From CAZILN01 sp964540005 (lineage in GTDB: Bacteria; Bacteroidota; Bacteroidia; Bacteroidales; SM23-62), in NCBI GenBank assembly GCA_964540005.1, contig CAZILN010000293.1:1-9545 (forward strand): a stretch of DNA of 9,545 nucleotides, written 5' to 3'. This document shows, in pieces, positions 1 through 5,688 of the stretch. Under the pieces are notes generated by a model, which had not been told where the DNA came from, did not search any database, and saw nothing but the letters and a program-made list of their open reading frames with translations. The stretch's first letter is position 1; every line of letters begins with the position of its first letter. The position numbers were made by a program, and so were the translations under genes.

Positions 1-378
1 TACGGTTTCCAGTAATTCCTTGTATCGCAAATACAGCTCTCCGGGGAAACGGAGCCTGGCACTTACCAATTTAATTCCACTGCTGGTGTATGCCTCGCAA
101 TCCTGCTCAAGTACCAGGTGCAGGATGACATTATTATAGGCCTGGTCAACCTGGTGCCCGTGCTTGTTCCAGTCTGAAGCCTTAAGGTGTATCTCAATAT
201 TACCTGCCCAGACCAAATCAGCTATTTTAATCTTTGCATTGAAAAAATCCGGACCTGAATCCGGATTGAGCAAGCCGGTATCCAGCACCTCTATAACTGT
301 CCCGTCAGCAAGCGCCAGTGGCAGGCTGAACAGTCTGTTTTTCCAGATATAATGAAGGAATTCCTCGTTAACGGTCAT
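1..378 (-). CDS. DUF2851-like protein, N-terminal 126 codons (truncated by the window edge)
   Basis: An open frame runs from an ATG at 378-376 to the left edge without a stop, giving the first 126 residues. It begins MTVNEEFLHYIWKNRLFS and continues with LNPDSGPDFFNAKIKI (about residues 38-53) and WAGNIEIHLKASDWNKHGH (about 57-75). From memory this is the N-terminal signature of DUF2851, a family of roughly 420 residues found mainly in Bacteroidota and with no function known to me. No signal peptide is visible, so it is probably cytoplasmic. The gene follows pyrF in the same direction after an 82-bp gap containing a 9-bp inverted repeat that ends 10 nt before the ATG. No clear Shine-Dalgarno sequence precedes the start, which is common in this phylum; the start is chosen because the family usually opens with M-x-E-E-F-L-H-Y-I-W. 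Family assignment is fairly secure; function is unknown. Confidence 0.85.
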   Translation of the reverse strand, partial: MTVNEEFLHYIWKNRLFSLPLALADGTVIEVLDTGLLNPDSGPDFFNAKIKIADLVWAGNIEIHLKASDWNKHGHQVDQAYNNVILHLVLEQDCEAYTSSGIKLVSARLRFPGELYLRYKELLETV

Positions 379-388
379 GGTTCCGGTT

Positions 389-420
389 ATTAAGTACAGT
401 ATTGTATCCCCGTACTTAAT
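389..420. repeat. 9-bp perfect inverted repeat in the pyrF-DUF2851 gap
   Basis: ATTAAGTAC at 389-397 and its exact reverse complement GTACTTAAT at 412-420 are separated by 14 nt. In the minus-strand transcript this would form a stem-loop ending 10 nt before the DUF2851-like ATG. No T-run follows, so it does not look like an intrinsic terminator for pyrF. The arm centres are 23 bp apart, about two helical turns, so a dimeric DNA-binding protein is an alternative to an RNA hairpin. The repeat is seen directly; its role is inference. Confidence 0.6.
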
Positions 421-460
421 GACCGACAGGAGGATATATCATATACCCAAAGGGCAGAAA

Positions 461-1291
461 TCAGATCAGCTTCCTGTTCCTTAGATGATCCTCCATTTGC
501 TGCCTGAGTTTTTCGGCAGCCGATCGGGCTGCTGTATCGAACTGCTCAGATTGTTCCGCATAAATAACCGAACGGCTGGCATTGATTATAAGTCCAACTA
601 CCCCGTTCAGGCCGTATTCCATTGCCTCATCCAGTTTCCCTCCCTGTGCCCCGATACCCGGTATCAGCAGGAAATGATCCGGTACTATTGCCCTGACTTT
701 CTTCAGCCATTCTGTCCTGGTAGCCCCGACCACATACATTATGTTGTCTTTACTGCCCCAGCCGGAAGAGGTTTGCAGCACCCTTTCAAACAGCAACTGA
801 CCCTTGTCCCGCAAGGGAAGTAGTTGAAAATCAGCGCTCCCTGCATTAGTTGTAAGACCAAGCAGGATTACCCATTTCCCGCCGGTGATAAAGGGTTCAA
901 TGGAATCCCTTCCCATATAGGGACAAACAGTGAGGGCATCACATGAAAGTCTGTTATACACAGCATCAGCATACATGGCAGAGGTATTGCCTATATCTCC
1001 TCTTTTTGCGTCAGCAATCAGGAAAATATCCGGATGGTTCTGTCTGATGTAATGACAGGTCATTTCCAGCTCTGCCCATCCTTTTGAACCATGTTTCTCA
1101 TAAAAGGCCACGTTGGGCTTGTAGGCAATGACCAGGTCGTGGGTGGCATCTATGATCCTCTTGTTAAATTCAAACTGGGGATGATCCGATTCCTTTAAAA
1201 ATGAGGGTATTTTATCCGTATCGGTATCAAGGCCTACGCAGAGGCAACTTTTCTTTTGCAGGATCTGCTTATAAAGCTCCTGGGCTTTCAT
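461..1291 (-). CDS. pyrF: Orotidine 5'-phosphate decarboxylase (long type)
   Basis: Catalyses the last step of de novo UMP synthesis, decarboxylating OMP to UMP in the cytoplasm. The 276 residues fit the longer PyrF subfamily found in Bacteroidota, Actinobacteria and some others, rather than the roughly 230-240-residue E. coli type. Visible motifs are CVGLDTD at residues 18-24; the catalytic-core segment DAKRGDIGNT at 94-103, with the Asp-Lys-x-x-x-Asp arrangement D94, K96 and D99; LLIPGIGAQGG at 208-218; and the phosphate-binding NASRSVIYA at 237-245. The segment is a complete TIM-barrel-sized protein without internal disruption. It starts 12 nt after the prfA stop with no obvious Shine-Dalgarno sequence, so expression probably depends on read-through from prfA and perhaps on translational coupling. 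It ends in TGA. The assignment is secure. Confidence 0.97.
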   Translation of the reverse strand: MKAQELYKQILQKKSCLCVGLDTDTDKIPSFLKESDHPQFEFNKRIIDATHDLVIAYKPNVAFYEKHGSKGWAELEMTCHYIRQNHPDIFLIADAKRGDIGNTSAMYADAVYNRLSCDALTVCPYMGRDSIEPFITGGKWVILLGLTTNAGSADFQLLPLRDKGQLLFERVLQTSSGWGSKDNIMYVVGATRTEWLKKVRAIVPDHFLLIPGIGAQGGKLDEAMEYGLNGVVGLIINASRSVIYAEQSEQFDTAARSAAEKLRQQMEDHLRNRKLI

Positions 1292-1303
1292 TCGTTTAAA
1301 ATT

Positions 1304-2392
1304 TTATGATAGCTTGTTTTCTTTCAATCTTTCAGCATTTTCTGCCATCTGAAGTTTTTCGATCATCTCCAGGAGGTCTCCGTTTATAATGGCATTGAGA
1401 TTATACATTGTCAGGTTGATGCGGTGATCGGTCACCCGTCCCTGTGGATAATTATAGGTTCGGATCTTCGCCGACCGGTCACCCGTCGAGACCATGGTCT
1501 TTCTCTTGGATGAAATTTCATCCAGCATTTTCTGGTATTCCAGGTTGTACAGCCGTGTTCTCAGTTCAGCCATGGCTTTATCCAGGTTTTTCATCTGGGA
1601 TTTCTCATCCTGACAGGTAACGACAATTCCGCTGGGAATGTGGGTGAGTCTGATGGCCGAATAGGTGGTATTGACCGATTGTCCGCCCGGACCAGAACTG
1701 CAGTATGTGTCTTTCCTGATGTCTTCCGGTCTCACAACAACATCAAATTCATCGGCCTCCGGCAGTACAGCTACCGTGGCCGCTGATGTATGAACCCTGC
1801 CCTGGGTTTCGGTTACCGGGACCCGCTGCACCCTGTGAACCCCGGATTCGTACTTCATGATCCCATATACCCCTTCGCCCTTTACATGCAGAATGATTTC
1901 CTTGTAACCTCCTACTGTCCCTTCCGTGAAACTGGTCAGTTCCATTTTCCAGCCTCTATACTCTGCAAATTTACTGTACATCCGGTACAGGTCACCGGCA
2001 AAGATACTGGCTTCATCACCCCCGGTACCGGCCCGTATCTCAAGCATGGCCGATTTATCATCTTCCGGATCGGCCGGGAGGAGCAGGAGCCTGATCTCTT
2101 CTTCCATGGGTTCAACCTGTACGCTTAATTCCTCGAGTTCGGTCTTGGCCATTTCACGCAGTTCCTCATCTTTCTCAGTGGCAAGCATTTCCCTGGCTGA
2201 GGATATATTACTCAGCAGGTTCTTGTATTCAATATATACATTGATTACCGGTTCAAGATCCTTGTATTCCTTGTTCAGTCTGACATACCTTTTCATATCG
2301 GAGACGATCTCCGGCTCGGTAATCAGGCGACCCACCTCCTCAAACCGGGTCTTAACCCCTTCCAGCCTGTCAAATATCATATTGTCACTCAT
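1304..2392 (-). CDS. prfA: Peptide chain release factor 1 (RF1)
   Basis: Class I release factor that recognises UAA and UAG in the ribosomal A site and triggers hydrolysis of peptidyl-tRNA. The 362 residues match the family's usual length. An N-terminal helical domain occupies about residues 1-105. The stop-codon-reading tripeptide is PVT at 192-194 within HRVQRVPVTETQGRVHTSA, the RF1 form rather than the SPF of RF2. The catalytic GGQ is at 236-238 within SSGPGGQSVNTTYSAIRLTH, and KTMVSTGDRSAKIRTYNYPQ at 298-317 is typical of the C-terminal part of the family. The start is supported by the purine-rich sequence GAAAGGAAGG, ending 7 nt before the ATG. A promoter-like TATCTTTG lies 26 nt before the ATG, so prfA may be transcribed separately as well as from upstream. 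It ends in TAA, one of the codons RF1 reads. The assignment is secure. Confidence 0.98.
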   Translation of the reverse strand: MSDNMIFDRLEGVKTRFEEVGRLITEPEIVSDMKRYVRLNKEYKDLEPVINVYIEYKNLLSNISSAREMLATEKDEELREMAKTELEELSVQVEPMEEEIRLLLLPADPEDDKSAMLEIRAGTGGDEASIFAGDLYRMYSKFAEYRGWKMELTSFTEGTVGGYKEIILHVKGEGVYGIMKYESGVHRVQRVPVTETQGRVHTSAATVAVLPEADEFDVVVRPEDIRKDTYCSSGPGGQSVNTTYSAIRLTHIPSGIVVTCQDEKSQMKNLDKAMAELRTRLYNLEYQKMLDEISSKRKTMVSTGDRSAKIRTYNYPQGRVTDHRINLTMYNLNAIINGDLLEMIEKLQMAENAERLKENKLS

Positions 2393-2398
2393 TTTTCA

Positions 2399-2404
2399 CC
2401 TTCC
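2399..2404 (-). promoter_or_regulatory. Shine-Dalgarno-like site of prfA
   Basis: GGAAGG on the minus strand, within the purine-rich stretch GAAAGGAAGGTGAAAA, lies 6 nt before the prfA ATG. It is the clearest ribosome-binding site in the window and supports the chosen start. The other genes here have A/T-rich leaders without an obvious match. Confidence 0.5.
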
Positions 2405-2418
2405 TTTCAAACAGGGTG

Positions 2419-2426
2419 CAAAGATA
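2419..2426 (-). promoter_or_regulatory. Candidate Bacteroidota -7 promoter element for prfA
   Basis: TATCTTTG on the minus strand matches TAnnTTTG, the -7 element used by the primary sigma factor of Bacteroidota, and is followed by CACCC. It sits in the 42-bp purM-prfA gap, 26 nt before the ATG, which leaves room for a short leader with a ribosome-binding site. No clear -33 TTTG/TTG element appears at the expected spacing, so the call rests on the -7 box and its position. Confidence 0.5.
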
Positions 2427-2434
2427 AAAAATAG

Positions 2435-3601
2435 TCAGTAAGTACAGGTTCCGAATTCTGATTCTATTGTCAACTGTTTTTTATCTGCTTCCTCAACCCT
2501 CCCTATAACGCGGGCTTCAATCCCGAACCCGCTGGAAATGTCAATGATACTGCCGGCCTGATCCACACCGGTATAAATTTCCATCCGGTGACCCATATTA
2601 AAGACCTGGTACATTTCCTGCCAGGAGGTGCCTGATTGCTGCTGTATCATCCTGAATACAGGTGGCAGTTGAAACAGCTTATCCTTAATGATATGATTCG
2701 ACTGTACGAAGTTCAGTACTTTGGTCTGGCCACCGCCGGAACAATGTATCAATCCATGAATATGAGCACGGTGCTTTTCCAGTATCTTCTTCATCAAGGG
2801 AGCATAGGTGCGGGTCGGGGACAGTATCATCTGCCCAATTGTCAAACCTGTTTCAGGATGATCATCGGTAAGCTTATATCTCCCTGAAAAAACAAGATCC
2901 TTTGGAATGTTCTGGTCAAAACTTTCAGGATATGCAGAAGCCAGGTAACTGTCAAAAACATCATGCCTGGCCGAGGTAAGTCCATTGCTGCCCATCCCGG
3001 AATTGTAAATTGATTCATAACTTGACTGTCCCGATGAAGCCAGCCCTATAATAATATCGCCCGGACGAATATTGTTTTCGATGACCTGGTCCCTCTTTAT
3101 CCTGGCTGTCACGGTAGAATCAACAATGATGGTACGTACCAGATCACCCACATCGGCTGTTTCTCCTCCGGAAAGATAGATAGCTATTCCATGTGACCTC
3201 AGCAACCCGAGAAATTCGTCTGTTCCCTCTATAATCTCTGAAATGACTTCACCGGGTATCAGCAACTTGTTTCTCCCGATAGTAGAAGAAAGGATCATAT
3301 GGTCTGCTGCTCCCACGCAAAGAAGGTCGTCTGTATTCATTACAATGGCATCCTGTGCTATTCCTTTCCATACGCTGAGGTCCCCGGTCTCCTTCCAGTA
3401 GGCATATGCCAGTGATGATTTGGTGCCGGCCCCGTCTGCATGCATAATGAGGCCATAGTTCTCATCCCCGGAAAGGTGATCCGGGAGGATTTTGCAGAAT
3501 GCATTGGGGAAGAGGCCCTTGTCCGTTCTTTTTATGGCATTGTGAACATCTTCCTTTTTGGAAGAAACTCCCCGCTGGTTATAGCGTGAATCCATTATCA
3601 T
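2435..3601 (-). CDS. purM: Phosphoribosylformylglycinamidine cyclo-ligase (AIR synthase), Bacteroidota type
   Basis: ATP-dependent ring closure of FGAM to aminoimidazole ribonucleotide, the fifth step of de novo purine synthesis in the cytoplasm. The 388 residues are longer than the roughly 345 of E. coli PurM, and the sequence is divergent. Motifs seen are ADGAGTK at residues 55-61; NTDDLLCVGA at 89-98, in place of the usual NDL-x-x-x-GA; SGGETAD at 144-150, corresponding to the family's GGETA-E; SPTRTY at 261-266, corresponding to APTRIY; HCSGGGQTK at 286-294; and FNMGHRMEI at 334-342, the conserved FN-x-G. Extra sequence lies at about 200-258, before SPTRTY. M1 is 1 nt from the preceding gene's stop; M3 is an equally possible start. 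The gene probably depends on transcription of the upstream OmpA-family gene. Other AIR-synthase superfamily members such as PurL or ThiL fit less well in motifs and length. Confidence 0.88.
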   Translation of the reverse strand: MIMDSRYNQRGVSSKKEDVHNAIKRTDKGLFPNAFCKILPDHLSGDENYGLIMHADGAGTKSSLAYAYWKETGDLSVWKGIAQDAIVMNTDDLLCVGAADHMILSSTIGRNKLLIPGEVISEIIEGTDEFLGLLRSHGIAIYLSGGETADVGDLVRTIIVDSTVTARIKRDQVIENNIRPGDIIIGLASSGQSSYESIYNSGMGSNGLTSARHDVFDSYLASAYPESFDQNIPKDLVFSGRYKLTDDHPETGLTIGQMILSPTRTYAPLMKKILEKHRAHIHGLIHCSGGGQTKVLNFVQSNHIIKDKLFQLPPVFRMIQQQSGTSWQEMYQVFNMGHRMEIYTGVDQAGSIIDISSGFGIEARVIGRVEEADKKQLTIESEFGTCTY

Positions 3602-3602
3602 T

Positions 3603-5591
3603 CTACTTGGCCTCGTAATCGGTTGACAGGACCCTGAATTCCGTACGACGGTTGAACTGATGCCCGATTTCCTGCTGCTCCACAGATGTCAGACCATTGA
3701 TGAAATTTTCTGTCAGTTCCGTGCCTTCCCTCAGGAAAGGATATTGTTCAGTAATCCTGGCAGTTACCACTTTAGGCATGGTTTCACCGTATCCTTTGGC
3801 CTGCAGCCGATCGGAAGGGATACCCCTTTCAATCAGGTAATCAACAACGGCCTGAGCTCTTTTCTGTGAGAGATCAATATTGTACTCATCTGAGGCCCTG
3901 GCATCAGTATGAGACATCAGTTCAATGGTAATATTAGGATTATCTGCAAGGGTTTCTATCAGGCGGTCCAGGGAGACCATGGCTTCGGGCCTGAGGTCCC
4001 ACTTGTCAAAATCATAAAAGACATTGGAATTGGACAGTTCAATAGGTTTGGCAGTGGAAGCCAGGTAAATCGTAGAATTAAAATCAGTACTAACTTCAAG
4101 CCCCTTGGTCGTTTCCCTTTCCTTACCGTTGAGGTACCCTTCACGGGAAGCAACGAATACATAATCGGTATTTGCTTTAAGCATGAATCTGAAAGTGCCG
4201 TCAGCGCCGGTGGTGATTTCCAGTGTAATCCCATCACTGCCAATGGATTTAACAACTGATCCGCTCAGCAGCACATCTGTCTTGGAATCCTTAACCACAC
4301 CTGTCACGGCGAATCTTAAAGGGGGAAGAACAAATGAATAGATTTCATCGTTACCCCGTCCCTTACGTGTTGAGCTGAAAAATCCCCTCTCCATTTCCTT
4401 TTCGAAGGTAATTGCAAAATCATCGGCTGTTGAATTAATGGGGTACTTCATATTCTCAACCTGCCAGTTGCCCTGATCATCAGGCACTGCCTTATAGATA
4501 TCGAATCCACCCATACCTATCCTTCCATTGGAAGCAAAATACAAGGTTCCGTCATCATGAAAAAATGGGAAACCCTCGTCATCAACTGTATTGATCTGCT
4601 CACCGAGATTTTCCGGTTCGCTCCATTCATCACCTTCGTTGGACCGGGTAACCTTCCATATATCTTTTCCGCCTAAACCGCCCGGCATGTCTGAGACAAA
4701 ATACAGGGTCAGTTCATCATCCGAGATAGCCGGATGAGCGATTACAACACTATCGTCCGCGATCTCAAGGGGTTCAGCTTTGGCCCATTCCTCACCATTC
4801 CTGGTGGCCGTATAGATCTGGCATCCAAAATTTGTGTTCTTATTCACCTTACACCGGGTAAAATACATCACGGAGTAATCGGCATTCATAACCGGTGTGC
4901 CATCTTCAAATTCAGTATTTATGTTTTCACCAAGCGGAACCGGAACGCTCCATTTCCCTTTACGGTCCATTCGCGACTGAAAAATATCAACAAAATTCTC
5001 ACCCGTGGCCCCGTGGATATTGTCCCCGGTGGCTCCCTCCCTTGAGGATGTAAAATAAACAAGCTGGTAATCATCGCTGGCAAAACAGGGTCCGAAATCA
5101 CTCTGCCTGGAATTGAAGAACTTCATATTCTCCACCTTGTAGGGACTGGGATTATCAATCCACTCCTGTATAATATTGCATGATTCAATTCCCTGTTGTC
5201 CCCGGGGATCATCGGGTACCAGGTTGAGGTAAGCGACGTATTGTTCCCTGGCATCATCGTAATCTTCGTTCATTCTCAGGGCATCGGCATAGCGGAGGTA
5301 TATGACCGGGTTGGAATATTCTTTCCTGATGGCCTGTTTGTAACGTAATTCAGCTTTATCCGGTGCATTGGTCAGCCGGTAGCATTCAGCTATCAGAAAA
5401 ATGATCTCATTTTTAACCTCTTTGTCACTGGTCTTGTTATAGGCATCTTTAAAGAGATCAATAGCATTGGTATACTCTCCGGCCGAAAATGCTTCCCTGG
5501 CTTTTACCGTTTTATCTCTCTTCTGTGCATTTGCCTCAGTCAATCCTCCCAGGCAGCCAGCTAATAAAAATAGAACAAGCAGATTCCTCAT
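3603..5591 (-). CDS. PorE-like OmpA-family envelope protein (TPR, PD40 propeller, carboxypeptidase-regulatory and OmpA domains)
   Basis: The 662-residue protein carries an export signal and four modules. MRNLLVLFLLAGC has a lipobox-like LAGC at residues 10-13, but ANA-Q at 20-23 would also suit signal peptidase I, so lipoprotein or soluble periplasmic protein is undecided. TPR-like helices span about 27-140. PD40/WD40-like beta-propeller repeats span about 165-420, with recurring LVYFTSSR, VMYFTR, LYFVSD and LYFASNGR strands. A carboxypeptidase-regulatory-like beta domain spans about 426-510. The C-terminal OmpA-like peptidoglycan-binding domain runs from about 523 (VFYDFDKWDLRPEA) to 655 (NRRTEFRVL). 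D563 and R578 occupy the expected diaminopimelate-contact positions. An insertion at about 608-645 containing EQYPFLREGTELTENFI is common in Bacteroidota members. Length and domain order match PorE of the type IX secretion system, but paralogues share them, so the exact role is unproven. It is the first gene of the run leading into purM. Confidence 0.88.
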   Translation of the reverse strand: MRNLLVLFLLAGCLGGLTEANAQKRDKTVKAREAFSAGEYTNAIDLFKDAYNKTSDKEVKNEIIFLIAECYRLTNAPDKAELRYKQAIRKEYSNPVIYLRYADALRMNEDYDDAREQYVAYLNLVPDDPRGQQGIESCNIIQEWIDNPSPYKVENMKFFNSRQSDFGPCFASDDYQLVYFTSSREGATGDNIHGATGENFVDIFQSRMDRKGKWSVPVPLGENINTEFEDGTPVMNADYSVMYFTRCKVNKNTNFGCQIYTATRNGEEWAKAEPLEIADDSVVIAHPAISDDELTLYFVSDMPGGLGGKDIWKVTRSNEGDEWSEPENLGEQINTVDDEGFPFFHDDGTLYFASNGRIGMGGFDIYKAVPDDQGNWQVENMKYPINSTADDFAITFEKEMERGFFSSTRKGRGNDEIYSFVLPPLRFAVTGVVKDSKTDVLLSGSVVKSIGSDGITLEITTGADGTFRFMLKANTDYVFVASREGYLNGKERETTKGLEVSTDFNSTIYLASTAKPIELSNSNVFYDFDKWDLRPEAMVSLDRLIETLADNPNITIELMSHTDARASDEYNIDLSQKRAQAVVDYLIERGIPSDRLQAKGYGETMPKVVTARITEQYPFLREGTELTENFINGLTSVEQQEIGHQFNRRTEFRVLSTDYEAK

Positions 5592-5598
5592 AATGATA

Positions 5599-5606
5599 CA
5601 AATTTA
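5599..5606 (-). promoter_or_regulatory. Candidate Bacteroidota -7 promoter element for the OmpA-family gene
   Basis: TAAATTTG on the minus strand matches TAnnTTTG. Only 7 nt separate it from the ATG, so a start site at the usual distance would give an almost leaderless mRNA. No clear -33 element is visible. It lies in the 97-bp glnN-OmpA spacer, which has no convincing terminator, so read-through from glnN is also possible. The motif is short and could occur by chance in AT-rich DNA. Confidence 0.4.
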
Positions 5607-5688
5607 TAAAGATGCTGTTATAAACGTAAAAAAATGAAGAATATTCTGGTCAGGACCCATATATCGGGATCTTACCCGGGGTACAGCC

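Noticed and set aside
427..455. AT-rich palindromic patches GATATATC and CCCAAAGGG in the pyrF-DUF2851 gap.
   Set aside because: They are too short, with stems of 3-4 bp, to separate from chance in this composition.
461..1291. PyrF is longer than the E. coli enzyme, suggesting a fusion.
   Set aside because: The extra length is spread through the barrel and matches the known long PyrF subfamily; there is no second domain.
1529..1705. The RF1 catalytic region reads GPGGQS rather than the GAGGQ form of E. coli.
   Set aside because: The GGQ itself is intact and, from memory, GPGGQS occurs in RF1 of many bacteria; it is a normal variant, not a functional change.
1926..2441. A 171-codon plus-strand ORF opposite prfA.
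   Set aside because: It is Ser/Leu-rich as expected of an antisense shadow, shows no recognisable motif, and lies over a certain RF1 gene.
3959..4255. A 98-codon minus-strand ORF in another frame of the OmpA-family gene.
   Set aside because: The real frame continues through it with carboxypeptidase-regulatory and OmpA domains intact, so there is no frameshift.
5626..5680. Possible terminator between glnN and the OmpA-family gene: palindrome AGAATATTCT near a T7 run, and short CGGG/CCCG and GGTC/GACC pairs.
   Set aside because: The arms are only 3-5 bp or leave no room for a loop, and the T-run does not directly follow a stable stem.
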